DNA of 64,000 nt, taken from Allomyces arbusculus (Eukaryota > Blastocladiomycota > Blastocladiomycetes > Blastocladiales > Blastocladiaceae). Shown here piece after piece: positions 51,688 to 62,743 of this stretch. The stretch's first letter is position 1. The number at the start of each line of letters is the position of its first letter. The notes beneath the pieces were generated by a model that saw nothing but the letters and a program-made list of their open reading frames with translations, was not told where the DNA came from and ran no database searches. The DNA lies in the NCBI GenBank assembly GCA_027604705.1, contig JADHYV010000052.1, positions 1 through 64,000 on the forward strand, read 5' to 3'. Both the position numbers and the translations under genes were made by a program.

Positions 51688-53313
51688 TTAGCAGAACGTG
51701 GCCGGGTGGGCAACCGTCGCCGAATGCACGTCAATCGACTGCACCTGGCCCTGCGCCTGCGTCGCTGAGACGTTGGCGCCCGACGCGTCAATCGACTGCG
51801 ACTGGAACTGACCCTGCTGGGCGAACACATCGGCATTGCCGTGGCCCGCCGAGACGTCGGCCGTCTGGCTCTGCGCCTGCGCCTGCTGCGCGAAGACATC
51901 AGCGTGGCCGTGGCCCGACACGTCGGCCGACTGCGTCTGGAACTGCGCCTGCTGAGCGAACACGTCGGCGTGGCCATTGCCCGACACCAAGACGCTCTGG
52001 TCCTGGAACTGTGCTTGCTGAGCGAACACGTCGGCATGGGAGTGAGTACCAAACGACTGCGCTTGGGCCTGGAACTGCTGCGCAAGCGCGTCGAACCCAT
52101 GGCCGCCAAACGCTGACGTCACGTCAAGGTGCTGGCCCTGGAATTGCGCCTGGAGCGCGGAGAGGTCGAACCCGTGGCCCGCAAACCACGAGCCGTCGGC
52201 GTGTTGTGCGGCACCCTGGTGCGCGACAGCGTACGAGCCGTCATCGTGGCAGTGACCGTGACCGTGGCCATGCTCGGCGCCGTGCGACGAGACCTCAACC
52301 GTCTGCTGCTGCGCCTGGCCCTGCGCGACCGAAGCTGACGATGAGCCATGACCGGCGGCGGCGGACGACACGTCAGCCGACTGGTACTGGCCCTGCGTCT
52401 GGGCAACGTTCACAGACGACGAGCCGGCCGAAACGTCAGCATGCTGGTACTGAGCCTGGCCCTGCGCGACCGAGATGCTGGCGCCACCGTGGCAGCCAGG
52501 GGCCGACGACGCATCAGCCGACTGCGTCTGGTACTGCGTCTGCGACACCGACACGTTGCCAGCGCCCGACAAGTCGACAGACTGCGTCTGGTACTGAGCC
52601 TGCGACGCCGAAACATTGCCCGAGGCATCAATCGACTGGCACTGCGCCTGCGCTTGGTGAGCCGACACGTTCGCGCCGTGACCGTGACCGTGGCCGGCAG
52701 CCGACGCCTCCACTGACTGGTGCTGCAGCTGACCCTGCGTTGCCGACGCGTTGGCGCCGTGGCCCGCGGCCGCCGACCCTGTCGCGTGCTGCGCCTGCAG
52801 CTGCGCCTGCGTCGCCGAGACGCCCGCACCCGACACATCGAGGTGCTGGAGCTGCGCCTGCAGCTGCGCCACGTCGGCCGTCGTCGTCACCGGCGCTGTG
52901 GCCGTCTGGTGCGCGGCCTCGGGCGCCGCCGGCGTCGCGGGCGTCGCGGTCGGCGCGGCGGTCGTCTGGACCGGCGCCGACTCGAGCGCGATCGGCGCGG
53001 CCTCCGTGGGCGGCGGGACGGGGACGGTCTCAAGCGTGCCGATGGGCGCGTTCTCGACTGGGGCGGAGGGGCCCGTCGTGGGAGCCGCGGTCACGATGGG
53101 GGTGGGGGCGGCCTCGGGGGCCGCGGTCGCGGTGAGGACGGGCGAGGCCTACAGAGCGGGGGAATCAAATCAGTTTCTGGATTTCGGCCGGGGTGGATGG
53201 GTGGAGAACATGGTGCTGACACGTACGGGAACAGCAGTGGTGGGGACGGCCTCCATGGTGGTGATTGGATTGATGGCAGACGATGTGATGTCGAGAGCGG
53301 GATGCTGGTTCAT
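51688..53313 (-). CDS. Gln/His-rich tandem-repeat protein, complete paralog
   Basis: Exons (minus): 53313-53227 and 53148-51688; 515 residues. The start MNQHPALDITSSAINPITT lies 20 bases after a TATA box at 53333-53339, so the leader is unusually short or transcription begins close to the ATG; the in-frame Met 20 could also serve. The N-terminal about 100 residues are Ala/Pro/Thr-rich. Then come about 20-residue repeats (S-A-S-Q-A-Q-Y-Q-T-Q-S-V-D-L-S type), a His-rich centre (EHGHGHGHCHDDGSYAVAHQ), the AGHGFDLSALQAQFQGQ block, several HADVFAQQAQFQ repeats and a SIDVHSATVAHPATFC end. Order and ends match the gene at 1-1269. A cohesive, possibly amyloid-forming or metal-binding structural protein is plausible; there is no signal peptide and no known domain. 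Confidence 0.85.
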
Positions 53314-53332
53314 CGCGGCGGGAGAGGGCCAG

Positions 53333-53339
53333 ATTTATA
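53333..53339 (-). promoter_or_regulatory. TATA box of the complete Gln/His repeat gene
   Basis: TATAAAT on the minus strand (context CGCTATAAATCTGG), only about 20 bases before the first ATG. Confidence 0.7.
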
Positions 53340-54477
53340 GCGACGCCCACCCGGACGGGCAGATCACTGGCCGTTCGACCACGGTCGCAGTGTGCGCGTC
53401 CACCGACGTGTGAACCTTGCCATGCACGATGGCGCGATGACGGTCGACGAGATTGGGCCGTGGTGGTGGACAAGGTGCTAGGCGCCACACGGGTGCCTCT
53501 CGCTTGGTGGACCGTGGTTGCGGTCGCGTCTCGCACCTGTATATCGCCGCAGCAACGGATCAAGGTCCCTCGGCAGGGACGTGGTTGGGAACCTTTTCTC
53601 GAACCGCCCACACGCACAGCTTTGGGTCGAGGCGTTCCCACCTTGCTGTGAGCATGGCTAGGCTTGACTACCTCTGTCGTGATACCCTTCACCGCAACTG
53701 GCGAAATGGTACGACGAATACGACGTGGGTCGACGCGACACTACCTGGTCGCATGCCCAATCTTCGTGGACGCGTACGCCGACTATTTGGATTCATTCTC
53801 GCGCCGTTAATCCCTGGAGTGTCGCGATCCCGCTCCCATCTAGCGTGCTTCATGCATTGAGGACGTGGTGCTGACGGTGGGAAAATGCCGCGCGCATGAG
53901 TTCAACACGACAGATTTCCGCAGCCCAGAGAGAGAAAAGGCCACGTTTCTGATATCCGGCTCGAACCGGCGCTGATCGAAAAGGAAGAGCGTTGGCCATT
54001 GCATCAAAAAATATGCTCGTGTCATTCGTTCCCGACGAAATTGGCGAGCGCGTTGAGCGCTTGGCTGGGGGATCAATGCTCTGCAGCAGTCGTTTGTGGT
54101 CAAAATCCGATCAAGCATCCATCGGCGGCTCATCATGCTTTCGCACGTCTTCTCCATCACGGTCCCAACCACCTGGTCTCAGCCAGTGCCAGCATCGTCC
54201 TTGTCGACGAAGAGTGACCGCAAGCTGCATCACAATCAGGTTAGCTCAGAATTTGTAGAGGTCTGACGTGGTCATGCGTGCGTCGACATAATTTTGGTTT
54301 TCACATCAACCTCGCAACATTCGATCTTTGCTTGCATTGCAGCTTCATGTGCTTCGCTGACAGCAGCAACCGGCGCACCGACAACCAACACTTGACGAGC
54401 AGCATTCCAGTCTGATCAACTCCCCGCATTGGATCCGAACGTGCCAGAACCTACAAGCACCATTCCTCCAGACCGCC
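53340..54477. other. Intergenic between divergent genes
   Basis: About 1.1 kb. No gene recognised; frames on both strands lack similarity or a proper start. Confidence 0.4.
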
Positions 54478-55371
54478 ATGTCCAGCGACAAGCCAACGCC
54501 TTCCATCAAGCTCATCCTCATCGGTAGCGAAACATGACCCCCACCGTGACCCACCACGACATGCTTGCGGCTGGACTGATCGAGATCGCCAATGCTAGGC
54601 GACTCGGGCACGGGCAAGTCAAGTTTGCTCGTTGCGTACACGGAGCAGCGGTTCGTCGGCCCTGATGAGGCTGTGGCCACTGTCGGCGTGGATTTCCGGC
54701 TCGTCAAGAAGGTTATCGACGGGAAGGCGGTGAAAACGTACGAAACGCTTGTTATTGCGGAGTCGTTGCTCGGTGGTGGTCGGGCTTGCTCGTCGTGCCG
54801 TGAGCCAAACTCGATTGTCGAGCTTTGAACCATGTCCAGTCGACTAATATCTCGGGAATCGCGAAGTTACGTCTGGGACACAGCCGGGCAGGAGCGTTTT
54901 CGGACGCTGACCTCGTCGTTTTACCGCGGCGCGTCGGTCGTGTTTGTGGTGTTTGACGTGACCGAGCGCGAGTCGTTCGACAACCTCGACTCATGGTTCA
55001 ACGAGGTGCGCCAGTACTGCGGGAACAACGGGGTGCTGACGTGCATTGTTGCCAACAAGTGCGATATGGTGCGGTTTCGAGCGGTGCCTTGATTGAATGT
55101 CGTCGATTGGTCACTCACTGCCGTACATCCGTAGGCCGAGCGTGTCGTGACCACCGACGAGGCGATTGAATACGCCAAGTCGAGGGACGCTGAGTACCGC
55201 GAGGTTTCGGCCAAGACCATGGACGGCGTCAAGGACCTGTTCGATTCGTTTGCCGAGCAGGTTTCGCGTCACCCGACCCTGCCCAAGTCCGGGTCGGGCG
55301 ACGTTGTGAACATTGGCGACAAGAGCTCGGCGACGGCCGCACCGCCAGCGTCGTCGTCGTGCGCATGCTGA
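54478..55371 (+). CDS. RAB18: Rab GTPase, Rab18-like
   Basis: Exons 54478-54523, 54599-54737, 54867-55068, 55135-55371; 207 residues, normal for a Rab. G1 LILIGDSGTGKSSLL (split by intron 1), G2 ATVGVDF, G3 YVWDTAGQERFRTLTSSFYR, G4 NKCDM (followed by intron 3), G5 SAKTM. The tail ends SSSCAC, a C-x-C geranylgeranylation motif. The sequence around LDSWFNEVRQYC and TTDEAIEYAKSRDAEYREVS is closest to Rab18, which acts at ER and lipid droplets. The second intron (129 bases) is longer than the others and joins AC to TTAC so that VKTYVWDTAG is restored. It converges on CBP3. Confidence 0.92.
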
Positions 55372-55860
55372 TCTCGTCGCACGAACCGTTTGGCCGTGGT
55401 CGGTCGTGTTGTCGGTTGACGTGGCGGCGCTGTGCGGACACGCACCAACGTTCCTCACCTGCGGACCCGTTCGTACCCGGGCGAACCCGCTTGGACCGGT
55501 TCGGCCTGTGTGGGTGCTGGTGGTCGCACGACGCCACGTCAAGGTGGGAGATTCTGTTCGTTCTGTTCCTTCTCCTCGTTTTGGTCTTTTGGTTTTCGTT
55601 TTCGTACGCCCGTGTACATATCTCTCCTCGGTGGCTGTCTCCTTTCTTCTCTGTACTCTGCCACGCGTGCCGCTCGACCCTTCCCAGTCCCAGCGCGCTG
55701 TGCATCCTTATTTCCGATTCCGTGCTCTTCTTGATGCTGATGATTAATATTTTGGCCGACCCGCACCAACCCGCACCAACCCGCATGCACAATCACAACG
55801 AGCAAAAAACCAACGGGAACCACCCTAAACCAAACCAAATACAAACCTTTCCCTCCCTCT
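55372..55860. other. Intergenic between convergent RAB18 and CBP3
   Basis: About 490 bases of 3' flanks. A direct repeat ACCCGCACCA occurs near 55756-55785. No gene. Confidence 0.45.
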
Positions 55861-56920
55861 TTACTTATCCTCGGCCGCATTCTCCGCCTGGACCTGTGCC
55901 CCACCCGTACTCAGGAACGCGAAACGGCCCTTGAGCATCTCGTCGGCGGGCACCTTTTCGAGGTGCGCGAGTTCTTCGCGCACGACGCGCACAAACTGCG
56001 CGAGGTGCACGGGGTCGGCCTGCGACTGGAACAGATTGCGCCAGAGCGCCGACGCGAGCAACGCGTCCGAGTGCGTCAGGGCCTCGTCGTATGCGAGAAT
56101 GCCGCCGTAGAACATCGACAGGCAGTCTTTCAGCGACCGGTCGACGATCGAGTTTTTGCGGATCTGGTTGGCGAGGAGGGTGAGCCGAGGAGAGAGGAAG
56201 GGAAGGGGGTGGAGAGTGGGGAGAAACGTACGCCCATGGCCCACAGCCGGTCCTCCATGTCGCGGAACATGTGGTTGACGAGCCCTTGAATCCATTCCTA
56301 CCGATGCGCCCGCGCCCACCAGATATCAGTCAACCTGCATCTCTCACTCCACACCTGGACATCAAGTAGCACCGTACCTTGCCCTTGGGCCCCTCCGCGC
56401 GCAGCCGCACCATCGCCATCCAGACATGCACCTGCGTGACGCTAAACCACGTCTGGAACGTATCCGGCAACCCGACCTCGCTCACCAACCAATCCAAGTG
56501 CGAGTCCGCTCCGGCCGCACACTGCTCGTAGACATACAACGTCTCGCGCTGGTACGTCTGCGCCTTGGAATTCAGTCCCAACACCGTGCCAATCTTCTGC
56601 GCAAGTGTCGGCGTCAAGACCGACGACTGCGTCGCGCGCTCGAGCGCCGCGTTCTCGGCACGGGCGCGAGCTCGAGCGCCTTGCGAGTAGGCCGGGCGGA
56701 TTGAAGACGAGCCGGTAAGACGGGACATGAATGTGCGCGACGCGGCCGAGGCCAGGGGGGACGCGGGGACCGCGCCGGGGGGGAGGTCCGCGCGCGGGTC
56801 GCTGGTTGATGGTGGCGGAGGTGGGGTCGACGACGTGAACCGTGCGGCGGGCGCGGATGCGGCGACGGAGCGAGCGGCAGGAAGGCGCCGCATGAGGGAT
56901 CGCAGGGCGAGGGCGGACAT
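55861..56920 (-). CDS. CBP3: Cytochrome bc1 assembly factor Cbp3/UQCC1
   Basis: Exons (minus): 56920-56378, 56297-56232, 56163-55861; 303 residues. The N-terminus MSALALRSLMRRLPAARSVA is Arg/Ala-rich, a mitochondrial presequence. The ubiquinol-cytochrome c chaperone domain includes TYQRETLYVYEQCA, LPDTFQTWFSVTQVHVWMAM, VRLRAEGPKGK joined to EWIQGLVNHMFRDMEDRLWA, and RKNSIVDRSLKDCLSMFYGG. Cbp3 with Cbp6 binds the mitoribosome exit and newly made cytochrome b. The 22-codon middle exon carries the conserved HMFRDMEDR segment. The C-terminus has a Glu/Ala-rich end. Confidence 0.93.
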
Positions 56921-58248
56921 GATGGTCGGAATGGGCGGATTGGGGCGCGGTTGGATGAGACTGGTGGCAAGAAAACGTCTCGAGCAAGCTGAATGGCCGG
57001 GAAACTGGTCTCGACGGGTACGAGCAGCTGGAACAGCGGGTGTGCAACTCGGGACTTGTAGCGATGTGAACGGGTCGGCGCCGTGATCACGACTTGTCGA
57101 GCGGAACGCGTTGATGTTGTTCAATCACAGCCGGATCGCTAGCGGTTGGAATCGAGACTGGCGCGTCTGGACCACGTTGCGGGTGGTCGACGCGTTGTAT
57201 GGCTCGCAGCAAGGTCCACGCTGGCGATGACAAGCTGGATCATGTCGGTTCGTGCTGTTCGAAGCAACAGATTTGTGATTTGCGCTGGTTGTTGTCGTGC
57301 GGTGGTGGTTTGTTGGTCGTTTGTCACGTTATCGACCTGATCTGTCTCGCTGCCCGTCCAGCAACCGTCCCGCACCACCTCCGTGCCAACCGCGTCGCCG
57401 GAACGACGTTTCGGCTGGCTAGAAGCGAGAAAAGAATGGTTCGCTTACATGATTTCGCAGCTGAGAGTACGGCCTCGCAAAGGAAAGTCTGCCGTGCGCC
57501 TCGGTCAGCTGTTTGTTCGACCAGACGCAGCAAACGGGCCACCGTCAGCGCGAAAAATCTGCCTGTTCTTCGCGATGCTGTCGTTGAACCCGCTCCCGTC
57601 TCATCAGTGTTGTCCGCCGCGTTTCTTGTCGTCGTGGCCGGCGCTCGTTGCCGTCGACTCTCTTCTTCGACTGCACGTGATCGGACGCAATGAAGATTGA
57701 CGGGGGATGACGGCGACATGCGCTGTCGCCGTTTCTCGACACCGAAATCATCATAACAGCCAAGCTATCGACTTGCTGCAATCTCTCTCTTCAACTCGCT
57801 GCGCTTTTGGGAGCAAACGACGACCGACGGCGCCGAGACGGGACGGCGCCAACATGACCCCCGCTTTCCGCCTTTGACAAGCCAAGCGTTACCCCTGTCG
57901 ACCAGTTTTGATCAGCTTCTTTGCCGCTCAATTACACGCATTCAGCCAACCATGTCCAGATTGAACTCGAGCGTAAACTGTGACTGCACCGCCACCAGGA
58001 CCAGGGGCTTGCTCAGACGTTACCAGCACTGGCAGCAGGCATGCGATTTCTGATCAGCCGCCAATACGTTGCAATGACGGCTGGAGGCCGTGAATGCCGA
58101 CCATGCCGACCCTCTCGTCGTGCAGATCGTTGCCAACGCTCGTACCGCGGCGCAGGCACTCACCGAAATCCTCGCCCAACGTGCCCCGATTCGCTACCAC
58201 GTTCTCTGATCGACTCCACATCGACGGAACCCATACCAAGCCCGCACA
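56921..58248. other. Intergenic between divergent genes
   Basis: About 1.3 kb separating CBP3 and the first cyclic-nucleotide gene. No convincing frame. Confidence 0.4.
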
Positions 58249-60668
58249 ATGCAACGCGGCTACTCGCTCCCCGTCCCGCCCATCACCACCGTGGCCTCGC
58301 CCTTCCTATCCCCGTCGCCCTCGCCGCCACCCGGCAGCGGCGGGCCCGCCCCACCCGCGGCCCCTGACGACTCCCTCCTCTCGACGACCTGGCCGCAATC
58401 CGCGGCCTCGTCCAACCTGCACGCAGCCAACCGGTCGCTCAATTCGAGCTTCACCGACCCTGACTCGCCACGGCGCATACTCGGGTTACGGCACTCGTTC
58501 ATTTCGCCCACCACGTCCATGTCAAACCTCCCAACTTCAGCACCGGCAGCGGCCCCACTCGCGCGCGGCGCGTCGGCGCGGGCGGTACGCGCGCCGCAAT
58601 TGGTCAATTTGCGCGTGATGTACATGCAGGCGAAAGAGCAGTTGGGCGCCAAGGGCAGCGCGATTTCGGCCGCGGATCGGTGGCGGTTTGCGATATTGAG
58701 CGTGTTGCGGTACGTTCCGTCCCGTCCTCGCTTCAGGTATCCCTCCCGTGGTGTGGTGTGTTGGTCCCTAATGGTGGACCCCTACAGTGCCGTCCGCGCG
58801 CTCTGCGGGTTTCAAATCTCTGTCGCCGACGTGATCGAGCAGGGCGGGTCTGCCGAAGCCGGCACCAGCGGCAATGCAATTGCGACGCTCGACTTGAGCG
58901 GCAATTCCAGCGCGCCTGGTAGCGGCGGGGCCGCGGGACGGACCGACGTGCCCACGTTCCGATTGGCCGATTTCATGTCCCACCACGCGGTCGTAATTTC
59001 CGCGGATATGCGGCAGGTGCTCGACAAGCACCGGTCCGAGTACACGGACGAGGATTATGCGATCATTGAGCGGTTGGCCGAGGGGATGACGGCGTTCCAG
59101 GTACGTACAGAGTGGATGAAGTGCGATGGTAGGACGAGGTGGAGGCTGACTGGCGTTTGCGTTCAGAAATACACGCCCGAGGTGCGCAAGAAGCTGTGCT
59201 ATTGCATGCAGTACGAGGTGTACGGCCCGGTGCGTTGCGCTTTTTCACAGGAGTCCTCGATTAGGAGTGCTGACGGTGCTTCTCCACTCCACCAGGGCCG
59301 CGTTGTCATGAAGCAAGGACACGACCCGAAGTCGTTTTACTTCATTCTCAAGGGCTCGGCACAAGGTTCGTTCACGGACTCTCCACATCGTGCCTATGCT
59401 TCTCCGCTCCCTCAAACTGACCCACCGCGTCTCGCCACCCAGTCTACAAGATGGAAAACAACGTGCGCATCGTCCTGTCGGACCTCGGCGCCGGCGATTC
59501 CTTTGGCGAGCTCGCCCTGCTCAAAGGGACGAAACGCACGGCCTCCGTAATGTGCACGCGTCGGTCCGAGTTTTTCCGCATCGACAAGGACGACTTTCTC
59601 GACGTGCTCAAGGAAACCGCCGAAGAAGATATCCAGACCAAACTCGATTTCTTCCGCACGGTCCCGTTCCTCGCGGGCTTACCGCTCGCCAATATGACGC
59701 GACTCGCCGAACTGACGTCGCGCCGCGAATTGCCGACCAATACGACTATTGTCAAGGAACGCGAACCGCTCAATTCGGTGTTTTTGATTAGGAAGGGGTC
59801 GGTGCGCGTCGTGCGGATCGTGCCGTTCAACAAAGTCCCGCGCGCACAACGGAGGTACTCGCTCGCGCCGTGCGCGATGCCCGAGTTGGGGATGCGCGGG
59901 ACCCCGCCGTACCGCGCGGGCGCAGAACTCGCGGCCACGGGCGGGCTCGCCGGCGAGTCGTCGATGCACCCGGCAACCGCGCGGACCGCGGCAGCGTCGG
60001 CGAGTCCCGCGGCCACGACGACGCACGCGAGTCTCGCGATCGTCGATCTCGCGTCTGCAGCAGCAGCTGCCGCTGCTGCTGCTGCGTCGGTCGCGGGCCC
60101 CAGCGGCGCGTCTTCCTCGCTTGCGCACGTCCTGCGCCCTCGTTTACCACCAGACGTGGTCTTCAAGCTCGTCTGTCGCGGCACCCTGCACTCCGGGCAA
60201 TATTTCGGGCACGAGTGTCTGCTCGCGTCCATGGAACGGCGCCGCGGGACGCGGACGGCCGCGGTCGATGCGGCGGTCGGGTCGCCGCACTCGGTCGTCA
60301 CCTGCGAACCGACCGAGATCCTGCGCGTGTCGCGCGTCGATATGCTCAAGTTGTTATCCCCGCAGGCGCTGGCCGTGATTGAGGGCGAAGCGCTGGCGGC
60401 GGCGACGGCGATTGCGAGACCTGAGGGCGGGATTTGTGGCGGGGAGGCCGACCCGGAATTGCGCGCGATCCAGGACCAGTATTGCCAGGCGCGGCAGTGG
60501 ATTCACTGGAAGGGCAGGGTCGTAGAGGAGCTGGAGCGCAACAAGGACGCGGGCCGCGCGGAGAAGCTGGCGGCGATGCGGTTGAGCAGGCCGGGGGCAC
60601 CGAGGTCGACTGCGCTGGCGAGGACGGGTCCGGTGCGGGCACCTGCGCGCGGTGCGGTGCGCGCGTAA
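58249..60668 (+). CDS. CNBD2-like protein with two cyclic-nucleotide-binding domains
   Basis: Exons 58249-58709, 58788-59100, 59167-59229, 59296-59365, 59443-60668; 710 residues. Pro/Ser-rich N-terminus, then LRVMYMQAKEQLGAKGSAIS and a helical region. The first cNBD: KYTPEVRKKLCYCMQYEVY, GRVVMKQGHDPKSFYFILKG, SFGELALLKGTKRTASVMC; the last is the phosphate-binding cassette with its Glu and Arg kept, so cAMP/cGMP binding is likely. The second cNBD (FFRTVPFLAGLPLANMTRLA...PLNSVFLIRKGSVRVVRI, later GQYFGHECLLA) is interrupted by an Ala-rich insert and has a poorer cassette. CNBD2 proteins are linked to sperm/flagellar function in animals. A paralog with identical intron positions starts at 62744. 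Confidence 0.85.
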
Positions 60669-61227
60669 GCATGAGCGCCGATGATAGTGACGCGATGGTA
60701 TCGAATTGGCCGGCGGTTGCGCGTTGCGCTCTGCGAACGGCGCGCGCGCATATGAATGAAGTGACTTGATTTGATTTGTGGGGAGCAGCAGGACCGACGC
60801 GTCGCCTGCAAGGCCCACGTGAGGCTGCTCCTGCGGTCTGGACACACCACTGGGGAGAGACTCGCGGAGCAGAGCAGGACGCAGAGGCCGCCATCGGCCG
60901 TTCTGGTCGGCCGGCCCGCGCTCTCCACGCTCTCTCCACCTTCTTCTTCCCCACCTCTTTGGCCGTGATCCCGCCACCTCGCCCGCTTGATCAGCTTCCA
61001 CGGCACTTGCCGCATCCGCACCTGCTGCGACCGTTCTTGGCAACCCGCAACGCGCGCGCTCTCCCGACGGCGCCCGCGACAGCAACCGACTTGGCCCGAC
61101 TTGCGGCCGGCATCAAAGCGAACGCAACCCAGCCCAGCCCACCCCGCACGCACGCAAGCACGAGGCATCGCTTCACCGCGCTCCGTCTCGCCCGCCTGCA
61201 TCTGCACGCGCACCCGCTGCCGCCACC
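60669..61227. other. Intergenic
   Basis: About 560 bases including the LAMTOR1-like leader; no gene seen. Confidence 0.4.
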
Positions 61228-61863
61228 ATGGGCGGTCTCCTGTCGGTCTGCTTCGGCGCACGCCCACCATCCGGCGAACTCAACGAGCGGTCGCCATTAC
61301 TCGGCGACGACGGTGTCGCGCACGACGATTTGGCGCCCGGACCAAGCTACTTGAAGGCCGAGGAAAAGCTGCAGCGCGTCGTCAGGAAAGCCTGCGAGTA
61401 TGTCCCATCGCGACTTGCGACGGTCTCCTGCAGACGACGAACCGACGGCTGACGACCGAACGGATAGGTCGTTTATCGACATTTCGACCACGACATCACG
61501 CATCATTGTCCCACCCGAAGAGGAATTGCCAGTGTATGTGCTGGTTAGGAGGAGGATGTCGGTGTTGGCCCGATACTTACCGCACGTCGTCGGTTCTAGA
61601 CCGGACCCGGTCCTGATCCATGTCGCGCCCAACGCACCGTCACCGATTGTCGACACGGACCTGATCGTCGACGTCGTCGAGATCCTGCCAGACTCAGATG
61701 AGGCCGTCAACGTATGTCGATGGACCACGTGGGCTCCCTTCACGATGAGAGAACTGACCCTGGGTCCGCGCAATAGATTCGGAGGGCCATGGACAAGCTC
61801 TTGGGCGCGCTCGGCGAGTTCCACGTGCGGTATACCGGCGACGTCGTTGTGCAGTGGAACTAG
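61228..61863 (+). CDS. LAMTOR1/Ego1-like lysosomal-vacuolar anchor of Ragulator
   Basis: Exons 61228-61397, 61468-61711, 61777-61863; 166 residues (LAMTOR1 161, yeast Ego1 184). The N-terminus MGGLLSVCFGARPPSG has Gly2 for myristoylation and a nearby Cys for palmitoylation; LNERSPLLGDDG matches the E-R-x-P-L-L motif of LAMTOR1/Ego1. The next helices are LKAEEKLQRVVRKACE and SFIDISTTTSRI (compare N-x-I-D-V-S in LAMTOR1). The last short exon, ending GEFHVRYTGDVVVQWN, resembles the closing strand. It would tether Rag/Gtr GTPases to the vacuole, upstream of TORC1. The assignment rests on the lipidated end, size and short motifs rather than strong overall similarity. Start in GCCACCATG context. 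Confidence 0.75.
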
Positions 61864-62743
61864 CCCGCACCCGCGATCCCGCCTTGCTCGTCACCCCGGT
61901 ACCCGGGCTGCCCTACCTCGTTTGCGCCCGGTTCCCGCACTCGTTGGCGTCGAGACCAACCCCCACCGTCCGTTCCCGGCTGTGTTGAGCTCGAGGGTGC
62001 CTCCTTTCCTTCGTTTCGCCGGACAACACCGGCCGCCCCGTGTGCTGCCTGGTCGAGAGATGTGCCGAGCTGCCCCTTCTCTTTCTGTTCCTTGTTCACA
62101 TACTGCCGTTCGTGAGCTGCTTTCATTTGTTTCCCAAGTTGGTCTGTTGTTTCGGTTTGACGTTTCGGTCCGGGTCGTTTCGTCTGTTCGTTCGCTTGTT
62201 CCGTTTGAGAGCGCTCTCACCGCGTCGCAAGGGCGCGCGCGCGAGAGAGAGAGAGCATGGATTCCTTTGTGCCTTTGTTTCTGTTGGTCATTTCGCGCCG
62301 TGTAACTACTGTGTACCGATATGGAACACGCTTGGGTGTTGTCTATTGCAATTGTTATGGCTGGTCTTCAACTTTCCGTGCGAATTGGTGCGTTCCTGAG
62401 TTGGTGTTGAGCAAAAAAAGAGAGAGAGAGAGAGCAGCAGGAGCCGCGAGACTGCGGCAAGTCGAGCAGAAGTCGCTCCCGCAACATCCTTGCTCCGCCT
62501 TGCTCCTGTCCTGCAGTACCAGCAAAAATTCTCCTCTTTGCAGCTGCACGAATCAGGGCCTGCAACTTGGCGCACGCGCATCACGGGCGACTCGGCAACA
62601 ACAACATCACGGCTCGCGGTCAAGTCGCCGCAAACGATCTGGCAAGCTCACGCTTGGCGAGCGGCCTCGTTCGCGACCCCGCTGGCCCCCTTTTCTCGCG
62701 CGTGATCAAGCACGTCGCTGCGACGTGCACGGAGCCAACCACC
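61864..62743. other. Intergenic with simple GA repeats
   Basis: About 880 bases; short (GA)n runs at about 62238-62254 and 62420-62434. No gene recognised. Confidence 0.45.

Noticed and set aside
51688-53148. Repeat-rich region as a non-coding satellite
   Set aside because: The DNA repeats keep one frame for more than 480 codons with synonymous variation, and the paralog at 1-1269 preserves protein order, so it is coding.
57199-57700. Overlapping frames in the CBP3-CNBD spacer
   Set aside because: No similarity, poor codon bias, several frames equally open.
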